From Treponema sp. J25 (GTDB taxonomy: Bacteria; Spirochaetota; Spirochaetia; Treponematales; Breznakiellaceae): 64,000 nucleotides of DNA. Position 1 is the stretch's first letter, and each line of letters opens with the position of its first letter. Below, in pieces: positions 37,165 through 45,430 of the stretch. The notes below the pieces were generated by a model, which did not search any database, had not been told where the DNA came from, and was given only the letters and a program-made list of their open reading frames with translations. The stretch lies in the NCBI RefSeq assembly GCF_004343725.1, contig NZ_PTQW01000020.1, positions 1 through 64,000 on the forward strand, written 5' to 3'. Made by a program: the position numbers and the translations under genes.

Positions 37165-37878
37165 ATGAAAAAACTCATATCCATCGGGATGACGATTATC
37201 GGAGTATTCATGATAATCGCCATAGCAAGTGGCTGTTCAAGCACACCGGCAGCGGCACAAAAACCGGCAGAAACGGCTAAGCCCGAAAGCACCGCTTCAG
37301 GCGACCAACCGAAAGCAGAAGCCAAATCCGCTGAGGGTTCTTCCCAGGGACAGGCCCTTCCAGCAGGAGAAGTCATCCTTTTGGATAACTTTGAAGAAGG
37401 GATGTTCTGGAATGCGGTGGGGGATAGCTGGGATCAGTGGGGGTCCCACAATTATTCCCTGGAAGCGGAGCTTACCGAAACCTGGAAAAGCGAAGGGACC
37501 TATGGAATGGAGTGTGTCTTCGAACCATTCCCGGATGGAAAGATGGCCACCTGGTTCTGCGACCAACTCCTTGAACCGGATTGGACGGGGGTAAAATATT
37601 TTGTCATAGACGTAAACAACCCAGGGAAAGAACCCTTTACACTCGTATTCAGTTGCCAGACCACCGACAACTGGACCTGGAGCCAGACTAAGGGCTATGA
37701 GGTACCTCCAGGGGTAAGCACCGTGGTGTTCGATCTTACGAAAGATATTTTTGATGGGAGCGGCCAAAAGATAAAAGAAATTCCCGGTCTTCACCAGGTA
37801 AAACGGGCCATGTTCAACATTGTAAAATTTAAAGATATCAAAAGTTTCTATGTAGATAATGTGCGGGTGATAAAGTAA
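37165..37878 (+). CDS. Carbohydrate-binding-type lipoprotein
   Basis: The 237-residue product has signal peptide MKKLISIGMTIIGVFMIIA and lipobox ASGC, a Pro/Ala/Lys/Glu linker, then a sandwich domain (VILLDNFEEGMFWNAVGDSW to IKSFYVDNVRVIK). The N-terminal D-N-F-E and C-terminal V-D-N-V-R strands match CBM11/CBM4-like jelly rolls. I chose ATG 37165 because AGGAGGGAGGG precedes it; the frame extends further upstream without a ribosome site. It is strongly expressed in principle (good promoter) and controlled by a palindromic operator. The related lipoprotein at 15757-16590 has the same ending. A surface mannan-capturing protein is the best guess. Confidence 0.8.
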   Translation: MKKLISIGMTIIGVFMIIAIASGCSSTPAAAQKPAETAKPESTASGDQPKAEAKSAEGSSQGQALPAGEVILLDNFEEGMFWNAVGDSWDQWGSHNYSLEAELTETWKSEGTYGMECVFEPFPDGKMATWFCDQLLEPDWTGVKYFVIDVNNPGKEPFTLVFSCQTTDNWTWSQTKGYEVPPGVSTVVFDLTKDIFDGSGQKIKEIPGLHQVKRAMFNIVKFKDIKSFYVDNVRVIK

Positions 37879-37896
37879 AAGGAGTAAAAACATCAT

Positions 37897-37940
37897 CCCC
37901 TTAGGGAAGTAATATGTTCTTTTCTAAGGGGGTCTTTTTC
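37897..37940 (+). terminator. Terminator after the lipoprotein gene
   Basis: CCCCTTAG (37897-37904) pairs with CTAAGGGG (37924-37931), followed by a T-rich run. Confidence 0.65.
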
Positions 37941-38084
37941 CTTTTTTATCTTTATACCATCCCTTCTCACAAGACTTCCGCTATGATCAATAACCTTGAA
38001 AAGAGATATATTAAGATTTATTCTTAATAAAGAAATTTCTTTTTATACTTTATACCTTTCTTTGAAAAAAGGAGAAGAAGGGAT

Positions 38085-39089
38085 ATGCGACGAATACCGT
38101 TTTTTAATTGTATCTTCCTTACTTTTATTGTTGTAACATACCCCTTACTAGCAGAAACCCCTGTATTCATTTCAGATCACCCGGTAGGCGAGATTTTTGA
38201 GGCCACCATTACCGGCTATGCCTATGGAAGCGTCTGGGGAACCGACATGTATACCGCCGATTCAAATGTGAACACCGCCGCAGTCCACGCAGGAGTTTTA
38301 CGGCATGGAGAAACGGGTAAAGTGAGAATCGAGGTTCTCCCCGGACAGGATCGGTATGTGGGCAGCACTCGGAATGGAGTCCGTTCCAGTGATTATGGAA
38401 GTTATCCCTTAAGTTTTCGTTTTTTACCCCTATCAAAAGCTGAAGCTTCTTCTTCTCAAAGTGAACAAATTATATATGTGCTTCGAACAATTCCTCCCTT
38501 AAATGATTTACCATGGATACCGGGGATTTCAGTATATATTGAAGTAACTGGTTCTACTGAAGGGTCTGTGTGGGGAACTGATATTTATACTCACGATTCT
38601 GCCGTTCCTGTTGCAGCAGTGCATGCAGGACTTTTACAACCAGGACAAAAGGGTATTATCCAATTAACCATGCTGGAAGGGCAAAATGCGTACAAAGGCT
38701 CGTTACGGAATGGTATTAATTCTCGAGATTATGGCTCATGGGGAAAAAGCTATCGACTTGCTCCTGCGCCAGTTCATACAAGAGTAATATGGGCAATAGC
38801 TAACCCTGAGAGGATAGATACCCTTTCGGGGGTTGCTCCCGGCCAGTCATACTATGTATGGACCATAGGTAAAACCAACCGACCTATTTGGGGAACAGAC
38901 ATATATACGGCCGACTCAGATCCGGCAGCCGCTGCAATTCATATGGGGTTACTAAAACCCAATGAGGCAAAGGTTTTACTTCTCCAGACTCTTCCCGGTC
39001 AATCCAGCTATACTGGAAGTCTCCGAAACGGCATACAAAGTTCAAACTGGGGGAGTTTTCCCTTAAGCTATTCCCTCAGACTCCCTTAA
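38085..39089 (+). CDS. Secreted protein with three LCCL-like domains
   Basis: The 334-residue protein has a signal peptide (cut after YPLLAE) and three tandem repeats of about 72 residues: 41-112, 152-224 and 260-332. Each has WGTD(I/M)YT-DS, AA(V/I)H-G-L, LPGQ or LEGQ followed by Y-GS-RNGI and a closing WGS/YGS-PLSY. This is the pattern of the LCCL domain, but without its cysteines. LCCL domains are best known from eukaryotic secreted proteins; bacterial versions are uncharacterised, and lectin or adhesion roles are only inferred. GGAGAAGAAGG is placed before the ATG. An inverted repeat ATTAAGA/TCTTAAT (38010-38028) lies in its A/T-rich upstream region. Confidence 0.8.
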   Translation: MRRIPFFNCIFLTFIVVTYPLLAETPVFISDHPVGEIFEATITGYAYGSVWGTDMYTADSNVNTAAVHAGVLRHGETGKVRIEVLPGQDRYVGSTRNGVRSSDYGSYPLSFRFLPLSKAEASSSQSEQIIYVLRTIPPLNDLPWIPGISVYIEVTGSTEGSVWGTDIYTHDSAVPVAAVHAGLLQPGQKGIIQLTMLEGQNAYKGSLRNGINSRDYGSWGKSYRLAPAPVHTRVIWAIANPERIDTLSGVAPGQSYYVWTIGKTNRPIWGTDIYTADSDPAAAAIHMGLLKPNEAKVLLLQTLPGQSSYTGSLRNGIQSSNWGSFPLSYSLRLP

Positions 39090-39104
39090 TTCACGGATGA
39101 TAAA

Positions 39105-39142
39105 GATTGAAAGGGGCATCCTTTGACTACTCCCTTTCAATC
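39105..39142. terminator. Bidirectional terminator between convergent genes
   Basis: Perfect 11-bp stem GATTGAAAGGG (39105-39115) with CCCTTTCAATC (39132-39142). On the minus strand the stem begins inside the last codons of the esterase gene. Confidence 0.75.
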
Positions 39143-40284
39143 TTCTCTATAATTCCACTTTTTCGAATAAATTCCTCTAATTCATGGGCAAGTTTTTCAT
39201 GGGTTTCCACCCGAGGGTGAGCATACGTAAAGGCCTTAAACGTATAGGTAAGAAGCCGATTATCTTCTTTCGAAAGAGCTTTGTACACATCCTGCAATCC
39301 TTTAAGAAGAGGTCGAGAAGACTTTACCCCGCTCATACCGCCGCTTGCCAGGATAATCCAGGCATGGGGGTATTGTTTTCTCAGGGCCCGGAGGAAGGCA
39401 ACATATCGGTCTACAAAATCGGCGGGGAAAGGAACTTTGATATGTTCCGCATATCCAAAATCATTTTGTCCAAGATTTACCACTACCATATCAGGGTCAG
39501 GAGTAGAAAAATCATAGCGAGGGCTATCATCCCGAGGATATAGCTTATCCCATACTTCAGGCATTCTGAGGGGATGCCAGGAAAGAGAAATCCCTATGCC
39601 ACTATAGGCCACATTCACATAGTCAGCCCCCAGACGACGGGTACAGAGAGCACCGTAGGAAGTATAATTATTATGAAGCATAAGATCTTCATAATGGTCA
39701 GTCACAGAAGGTTCAATTTCGTTGCAGGCGCCAGCGGTAATTGAATCCCCATAGAATTCTATTTTGAAAGGACGGGGAGTAGGGGCCAGCGATTTTTCTC
39801 CGCTAGGCAAGAGAAAACCTTCGAAACGGCTATTTCCAAACATCGCTTCGGACCGCTTGAATAGGGATATCTCGTGTTCGCCGGGTTCCAAACCTGCTAC
39901 AAGATAGGTCTGTTTTTCACCCGCCACTAGACTAAAGGAGCGAACCTTTCCATCTACTATGACATTGAAAAAGTTTCGATCCCGGCCTTCAGAAAACACA
40001 AAACCAACCTGGCTGCCGGTGAATCGGAGTCGAATCTCTGTACCCTGCCAGATAATAACTGGCCTTTTTGCATCGGTCCAATCAATCCTACCGGTATAAC
40101 AGATATGAGGATGATCGGGTCTTATCATCTGGAAGCCCTGTTCTTCTAAAGCGATTTCCATAAGTTCCAAAGTAAAATTACCCGGAACCTGAAGCCGTTG
40201 AATCACCGAGGTCAGTTCCTCTGCCGAAGTAAGGGTAGCAATCCCAAAGGCACAGGCTATCATACCATACACGGGTCTTCTCAT
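39127..40284 (-). CDS. CE2-type SGNH carbohydrate acetylesterase
   Basis: The protein (about 385 residues) has a signal peptide, an N-terminal sandwich (HICYTGRIDWTDAKRPVIIW onward) and an SGNH domain: Ser181 in FYGDSITAG, Gly229 in YSGIG, Asn274 in LGQNDFG, and His356 in AHPRVETH. The final block has no Asp before the His, consistent with the Ser-His dyad known for CE2. I chose ATG 40284 because AGGAG lies seven bases upstream and the start overlaps the previous stop (ATGA), showing coupling with the other esterase. It should remove acetyl groups from acetylated mannan (or xylan) outside the cytoplasm. Confidence 0.85.
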   Translation of the reverse strand: MRRPVYGMIACAFGIATLTSAEELTSVIQRLQVPGNFTLELMEIALEEQGFQMIRPDHPHICYTGRIDWTDAKRPVIIWQGTEIRLRFTGSQVGFVFSEGRDRNFFNVIVDGKVRSFSLVAGEKQTYLVAGLEPGEHEISLFKRSEAMFGNSRFEGFLLPSGEKSLAPTPRPFKIEFYGDSITAGACNEIEPSVTDHYEDLMLHNNYTSYGALCTRRLGADYVNVAYSGIGISLSWHPLRMPEVWDKLYPRDDSPRYDFSTPDPDMVVVNLGQNDFGYAEHIKVPFPADFVDRYVAFLRALRKQYPHAWIILASGGMSGVKSSRPLLKGLQDVYKALSKEDNRLLTYTFKAFTYAHPRVETHEKLAHELEEFIRKSGIIEKIERE

Positions 40285-41576
40285 TCTGAAACTCCTGTAA
40301 CCACAACACCGGCGATTTTTGCCCATTTTCCGTCATCACTGGAACGGGATTTCTTTATCTCCACATGAACAAGATAGTCCTGCACTACTTCCCCCTGGAC
40401 CAATTCTCGATAAGCCCAGCCTAAATATCCGGTTCGATACGAAACATAACCATCAATCGAAACCTTTTTCCCTATTTTCCCGTCGGGGGATTCCACCCAG
40501 GCCTGAGCATTCCTATATTGATCACTTTCAGAATAGAGAATCCCGACCGATTTTCCCCGGACCCGAATAACCAGGTGGGCATTTTTATCGTTACTCTGCC
40601 ATCCTGCAGGCATAGAGCCACCTCGACGGAACCATTCGGGATGAAGGTCACTGCCAACGATCCAGCCCGTATTAGAGAGTATTTCCGCATTTCCGCTATG
40701 AATCCAGCGCACATGCTGAAACTCATCGGAATACAAAGGTGGCGGCAGGACATTTTTCCCCACAGAGGAAACATCACCTGTTCTGTGTGTCATTCCCCAG
40801 AGGCGCTCTAAAAAATCGATACTACCCCGGGCAATGCTTTCGTGACCTTCATTGTTTGGATGTATCGTTTCGTTCCCTGAAAAATATCGATTCCATTCAT
40901 CGGCCTTGACCCAATCTGCCCAAAAAAGCATGGGTAAGTTATAGTAGCGGCCGAGTTCTGACTGTTCTTTCCCCTGCCCCCGTTCTGGTTGTCCCTTTTC
41001 ATTAAGGAACAGAAGTACTACCGCCCGATCCGAAGAAGCCAAAAGCTGTCGCAGCAGTCCCTCGTAACTACGCAGACGAATCTTTTTATCGAGCCATTGA
41101 TCGTTGATGGCAAATTCTACAAATACTATGTCAGGATCATGGATGAGCACATGATCTGCCACACGAACCGTGGCCCACGCTGAATCGGTACCACTGAGCC
41201 CTGCGTTATGGAACAGAACAGTCCCGCCGCTTTCTCTCGCCTTTTGTTCCCACCACTGCTGGATTCTCCCTGCCCAGCCTTCGGCAGCAGGGTCCTTCGC
41301 CGCATAGCCGGTGGTGATGGAACCACCGAGGGTAACAACCGAAAGGATCTCTCCCCGCTGTAATTTGTTCATAGCTCTCATGAGGGGAACGAGGCTACTG
41401 TTTGACGTTGTTGAGGTCTCCTTGTCCATAAAGGTTTCTCCTAAGATTATAAGAGGGGCAGGTTGGCCGGCAAAAAATAGGAGCAGCAAAAATATCGCGG
41501 ATTTAAATCTACAAAGAAAACAATATGATATGCGCCCCGAAAAGCTTTTTAGCCTCTTTTCGATTTTTTTCCTCAT
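40281..41576 (-). CDS. SGNH acetylesterase with C-terminal beta-sandwich, CE17-like
   Basis: About 431 residues from ATG 41576, which has GAGGAG three bases upstream and leads into a signal segment (FKSAIFLLLLFFAG). The SGNH blocks are Ser86 in LGGSITTGYA, Gly126 in NAGLSG, Asn158 in FAINDQ and His239 in ETIHPNNEGH, where the usual Asp three residues before His is Glu. A C-terminal sandwich (about 280-425) follows. Two-domain layout and pairing with a CE2 gene match the mannan acetylesterase pair CE17 + CE2 described in Roseburia intestinalis; family assignment here is inference. It is divergent from the GH5 gene, sharing an 85-bp regulatory gap. Confidence 0.75.
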   Translation of the reverse strand: MRKKIEKRLKSFSGRISYCFLCRFKSAIFLLLLFFAGQPAPLIILGETFMDKETSTTSNSSLVPLMRAMNKLQRGEILSVVTLGGSITTGYAAKDPAAEGWAGRIQQWWEQKARESGGTVLFHNAGLSGTDSAWATVRVADHVLIHDPDIVFVEFAINDQWLDKKIRLRSYEGLLRQLLASSDRAVVLLFLNEKGQPERGQGKEQSELGRYYNLPMLFWADWVKADEWNRYFSGNETIHPNNEGHESIARGSIDFLERLWGMTHRTGDVSSVGKNVLPPPLYSDEFQHVRWIHSGNAEILSNTGWIVGSDLHPEWFRRGGSMPAGWQSNDKNAHLVIRVRGKSVGILYSESDQYRNAQAWVESPDGKIGKKVSIDGYVSYRTGYLGWAYRELVQGEVVQDYLVHVEIKKSRSSDDGKWAKIAGVVVTGVSE

Positions 41577-41591
41577 AGGCTCCTCTTTTCC

Positions 41592-41620
41592 TTGATTGGA
41601 AACCGTTTTCTCTATATACT
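41592..41620 (+). promoter_or_regulatory. GH5 promoter with an operator in its spacer
   Basis: TTGATT (41592-41597), 17-bp spacer, TATACT (41615-41620). The spacer contains AAACCGTTTT (41600-41609), the same ten bases as at 5220-5229 and close to the AAACCGGTTT sites. The site lies between the divergent GH5 and esterase genes and may control both. Confidence 0.75.
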
Positions 41621-41661
41621 CTACAGGAGAGAAACCATATCTGTCAATCCGAGGTAGCTCC

Positions 41662-42825
41662 ATGAAACATGGCTTTACGTATCTTACTTGTTTAATGACA
41701 TCCCTGGTCTTTACCACCTTTCTGACGGGATGTCAAACCGACAGGGGCACAGTTCCAACTGGCGGTTCCTCTCAGGATGACATCATTCTAGGAGCCGAAT
41801 ATTTTACCACCACCCATCCCCTGGACCCGGTAAAAACCCTGGGAAGGGGTATCAACATGGGTAATTACCTGGAAGCCGCAGGAAAAGAAGGAGCCTGGAC
41901 AGGAGGCGTCTTGATCCGCCAGGAAGATTTTAAGATTATTCGGGCCGCAGGCTTTACCAACGTAAGAATTCCCATTCGATGGTCCGACCACACGGACACT
42001 AAAGCCCCCTATCAGATAGACCCCGCATTTAAACAGCGGGTACAAGAAGTAGTGGATTGGGCCCTCGCGGCGGACCTTACGGTGGTAATCAATGTTCACC
42101 ATTACGAAGAGATGATGAAAGAGGGCAAGACCCGCCTTCCCTATCACCGGGAACGGCTCCGGGCAATCTGGGCACAAATATGCGAACTCTTTCCCCTTTC
42201 CCGATACAGCCGGGACCAGATCATATTCGAACTCCTGAATGAGCCCAATGGAACCGTCGGCTATGACGAATGGAATCAGATTATCGCAGAGCTCACCAGC
42301 CTTATCTGGGATAAACCCGAACAAAAGGAACGAAAAATCATGGTAGGGACGGCTAACTGGGGAGGAGTTCATGGGTTGGAACATTTGCGATTGCCTGAAG
42401 GGGCCAACAGAGACAATACCATTATCACCATCCATTTCTATGAGCCCTTCAAATTTACCCATCAGGGGGCCGAATGGGTTGAAGGCTCTCGACAGTGGAT
42501 AGGACAACGTTGGAGAGGGACTTCCCAGGACAAGCAAGAACTACTCCAGCTTTTAGCAGCCGTAGAAAAATGGAACAAACAGGGGGGGCGTAATTTTGAA
42601 ATATATATGGGAGAATTTGGCGCCTACGGGAAATACACCCGACCAGCGGACCGCCGGGCCTGGACAGCCTTTGTAGCCCGGGAAGCAGAAAAACGGGGTA
42701 TGAGCTGGGCTTATTGGGAATATTCTCAAGGATTCGGGGCTTATGATTTAGCCAAAAACGAGTGGCGCCCCGAACTCATAGAAGCGTTAATACCCGAAAG
42801 CGCCGCGACACTTCAAAAAAAATAA
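41662..42825 (+). CDS. GH5 endo-beta-mannanase/glucanase lipoprotein
   Basis: The 387-residue product starts MKHGFTYLTCLMTSLVFT with lipobox FLTGC (Cys24), so it is anchored as a lipoprotein. The GH5 barrel has GRGINMGNYLEA, VRIPIRWSDH, VVINVHHYEE, the acid/base Glu194 in FELLNEPNG, and the nucleophile Glu318 in YMGEFGAYG. Subfamily cannot be set by eye: these motifs are shared by endoglucanases, mannanases and glucomannanases. The neighbourhood favours glucomannan or mannan. I chose ATG 41662; the longer open frame from 41596 overlaps the promoter. It probably makes the oligosaccharides for uptake, working with the GH26 enzyme and the acetylesterases. Confidence 0.87.
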   Translation: MKHGFTYLTCLMTSLVFTTFLTGCQTDRGTVPTGGSSQDDIILGAEYFTTTHPLDPVKTLGRGINMGNYLEAAGKEGAWTGGVLIRQEDFKIIRAAGFTNVRIPIRWSDHTDTKAPYQIDPAFKQRVQEVVDWALAADLTVVINVHHYEEMMKEGKTRLPYHRERLRAIWAQICELFPLSRYSRDQIIFELLNEPNGTVGYDEWNQIIAELTSLIWDKPEQKERKIMVGTANWGGVHGLEHLRLPEGANRDNTIITIHFYEPFKFTHQGAEWVEGSRQWIGQRWRGTSQDKQELLQLLAAVEKWNKQGGRNFEIYMGEFGAYGKYTRPADRRAWTAFVAREAEKRGMSWAYWEYSQGFGAYDLAKNEWRPELIEALIPESAATLQKK

Positions 42826-42831
42826 AAAGGG

Positions 42832-42859
42832 TTGATTTTCTTTTGATATCCCCTATACT
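42832..42859 (+). promoter_or_regulatory. Promoter directly before the chemoreceptor ATG
   Basis: TTGATT (42832-42837), 16-bp spacer, TATACT (42854-42859). The expected start of transcription falls within one or two bases of ATG 42868, so the transcript should be leaderless. Confidence 0.75.
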
Positions 42860-42867
42860 CATTATCT

Positions 42868-44499
42868 ATGATACAAAAGTTCTTATCTCTCCTCCGGCGA
42901 ATGCCGGAGGATCTGGACGGAGAAAATTATTTTAATCTGAGGCGCCGCCGGGTGTCATTGGTATTTGTCCTTATCATTACCGCCTCGGTAGCGATTCTTA
43001 TCCCTATTTGTTTCTTTGTTATTCGCAATAGCAGCGCCGGGATCGGGGCCTCCCTCGTAGGGACCGTGGCATTGTTCAGTGTTGTCCTCGTTGTCAGGGG
43101 GTATGACCGTTTGGGGTCGGCGATTCTTCTGTCGGTGGTATCTCTCATATTCATGGGAATCTTATTGGTGCCGGCCCTGCAAAAAGCGGCCACGTATCCT
43201 GCGGTTCTTACTTCTATTTTAGGCCTATCCCTCTTACTTATGATGCCTGCGGGTATTATGGTTTCTGCCTCCTTCGTTTTTGCCCAGGGGCTTTTCTTTG
43301 CCATCGCAAGCACCCTTATCACCACCTTCAGTGGCGATCCCCTTACCATGAGCCGCCGAAGTCTGGTAGCGGTGATTTACCTTATCGCCAGCAGTCTTTG
43401 CGCCTTCCTTACCCGTATTCAGAACAACCTTCTTACGATAAGCATCGAACAATGGCAACGGAGTAATTCTACCCTCAGGGCCCTTAACGGATTGATGTCT
43501 CAAATCGGTGTTCTGCAGCAAGAGGCCGCCAGAAGTTCCCGGGTTATCGCGGAAACCCTGGATAACATTGAAGAAACCCTTCAATCGTTCCTGGGTCGAT
43601 GTGCCGAAATGAGCCAGGCCACGACTCACCTATCACAGGCTTCGCACGGGGCTTCCGAGAATCTTACCTTCCTTCTGAATACGATTGACTCAATTCATCA
43701 AGCGGTGTCAGAACAGAACCGTCAGGTCATTCAACAGGCGGCATCGCAGGAACATATCTTTCAAGGGATTCAGTCTATCCATGAGGATATGAGCCAGGCC
43801 ACCGAGGCAACCAGAAGACTGAATAATCGGGCAGAAGGGGGGAAAACAGTTCTGGAAACGGCCGTCGCCGATGTCCAGGCCCTTTCTCAATATCAACAAA
43901 AAACCTTAGAAATCATCAGTACCCTGGCTAAGGTATCGAACCAGACGAACCTTCTGGCAATGAACGCCGCCATCGAAGCAGCCCACGCAGGAAGCGCTGG
44001 TTCCGGTTTTGCGGTGGTAGCCGAATCGATCCGCGATCTGGCAGACATGTCAGGAAAGCAAACGAAAGAAATCGCCTCCATCATCAAAACCATGAATGAA
44101 GGAATAGAAAAGTCCGTGGCCCACATTAAAGAAGTGGCCCAGTCCCTCTATGAGATGATTTCGGAAACCCAGGAAACATACAATCGTATTTCCCATGTAT
44201 CAGAGACGATGGAAACCTTTATTCAAGAACAGAAAAATTTAAGCGACCAAAGCGAAATCATCGCCCAGCTTGCCCACACCATTCAGGAAAAGGTAGAACA
44301 CCAGCGGAGCATTTCCCAAACCTTCGAAGAAACCTTCACAACCCTTACGAACAACATTAAGGTGGTACTTGATAATGCGGGGGAACTCCACTCCTACTCC
44401 ATCAGGTCCCAGGAAACACTTCGCAATGCCCAAAAGGCAAAAGAAGAAAGCGCATCCGTCAACGCTACGATAGCCGCCCTTCTTCAGAAAGAAAAGTAA
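42868..44499 (+). CDS. Methyl-accepting chemotaxis protein with six transmembrane helices
   Basis: The 543-residue protein has six N-terminal transmembrane segments (about residues 28-180) with no large periplasmic loop, then a long coiled coil and a signalling tip with NQTNLLAMNAAIEAAHAGSAG (split, near 365) and FAVVAESIRDLADMSGKQT. No HAMP domain is obvious. It should sense within the membrane or in the cytoplasm, perhaps energy state or a membrane-soluble signal, and couple to CheA/CheW. It has no Shine-Dalgarno. It follows the GH5 gene on the same strand after 42 bp but has its own promoter. Confidence 0.9.
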   Translation: MIQKFLSLLRRMPEDLDGENYFNLRRRRVSLVFVLIITASVAILIPICFFVIRNSSAGIGASLVGTVALFSVVLVVRGYDRLGSAILLSVVSLIFMGILLVPALQKAATYPAVLTSILGLSLLLMMPAGIMVSASFVFAQGLFFAIASTLITTFSGDPLTMSRRSLVAVIYLIASSLCAFLTRIQNNLLTISIEQWQRSNSTLRALNGLMSQIGVLQQEAARSSRVIAETLDNIEETLQSFLGRCAEMSQATTHLSQASHGASENLTFLLNTIDSIHQAVSEQNRQVIQQAASQEHIFQGIQSIHEDMSQATEATRRLNNRAEGGKTVLETAVADVQALSQYQQKTLEIISTLAKVSNQTNLLAMNAAIEAAHAGSAGSGFAVVAESIRDLADMSGKQTKEIASIIKTMNEGIEKSVAHIKEVAQSLYEMISETQETYNRISHVSETMETFIQEQKNLSDQSEIIAQLAHTIQEKVEHQRSISQTFEETFTTLTNNIKVVLDNAGELHSYSIRSQETLRNAQKAKEESASVNATIAALLQKEK

Positions 44500-44600
44500 G
44501 GGGCTCTCCATGTGCGAGGGGCGCTCTGTGATGTTGTTAATTTCCTAAAGCGAAACTAGAAAGAATGAGCAATGCGAGACCCCTATTGCCCCGCGACGCT

Positions 44601-45239
44601 TCAATCTTTCCCTCGATATCCAAGGCCAATATAGTAGGTTTCAAAGGACTCAGCCCGGCACGCCTGGGGCTTAAAACTTTTAGCGAGAGAGAAATGTTCT
44701 CGGATCACCTTTAGAAGTTCCACCGTATTGCCCCCCTGAAACACCTTTACCACGAGGTTTCCCCCTGCAACGAGCCCTGCCAGCGCATAAGCCACCACTT
44801 CTTCTACCAACGCCTGGGACCGCAGGGTATCCACGGTGCGACTCCCCGTTGTGGCGGGCGCCACATCGCTTATCACGAGATCATAGGGACCTCGAGCAAG
44901 TACCGTCTCTCGCACGGAGCTATCCATAATATCTCCCTGGATAAAATAGAAATTCTCCCCATCAAACAGCCCCCGGTCATGCTGACGAGAGAGGGGCGCT
45001 AAATCTATGGCCACCAGACGGACCCGTTTCCCCAACTGACGCAGCACATAAAGACTCCAACTCCCCGGGGCAGCCCCAATATCTAACACCCGGAAGGGCT
45101 GGTCAGCATTTCGAGTACCCGCGCCCTTAAACAGACTAAATTTTTCTTCTATCTCCTGAAGTTTATACACTGACCGGGCTGGATAGCCTTCTTTCTGGGC
45201 CTTCAGGGCCCAATAATCGGGCTTTTCGTACGAAGACAC
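44601..45239 (-). CDS. rlmE: 23S rRNA (uridine-2'-O-) methyltransferase, RlmE/FtsJ family
   Basis: The 212-residue protein has the Rossmann SAM site VLDIGAAPGSWS and the K-D-K-E tetrad: Lys in RSVYKLQEI, Asp in VISDVAPATTG, Lys in NLVVKVFQGG and Glu in CRAESFETYYIG. It 2'-O-methylates the A-loop uridine of 23S rRNA. I chose GTG 45239 because GGAGG lies six bases upstream; this gives MSSYEKPDYWALKAQKEGYP, a normal RlmE N-terminus. An in-frame start at 45269 would add ten unlikely residues. It is divergent from the polyprenyl synthetase gene. Confidence 0.92.
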   Translation of the reverse strand: MSSYEKPDYWALKAQKEGYPARSVYKLQEIEEKFSLFKGAGTRNADQPFRVLDIGAAPGSWSLYVLRQLGKRVRLVAIDLAPLSRQHDRGLFDGENFYFIQGDIMDSSVRETVLARGPYDLVISDVAPATTGSRTVDTLRSQALVEEVVAYALAGLVAGGNLVVKVFQGGNTVELLKVIREHFSLAKSFKPQACRAESFETYYIGLGYRGKD

Positions 45240-45394
45240 CCTATACCTCCACCGAAAACACCGGAACAAAGATTAGACTCGATGCTTTTTACAAAAAAAC
45301 CTACAAAACCTGATTCTTATGGGGTAATGTATCGTATAATTAACTCCTCTACAATAGAATCGTGATAAGTTAATACAAATTCCTAAAAATATGG

Positions 45395-45422
45395 TGGACT
45401 TTTTCTGTTCCCTCAGTATACA
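45395..45422 (+). promoter_or_regulatory. Promoter adjoining the polyprenyl synthetase ATG
   Basis: TGGACT (45395-45400), 16-bp spacer, TATACA (45417-45422), eight bases before ATG 45431. A leaderless or nearly leaderless transcript is expected. Confidence 0.5.
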
Positions 45423-45430
45423 GTAGCCTT

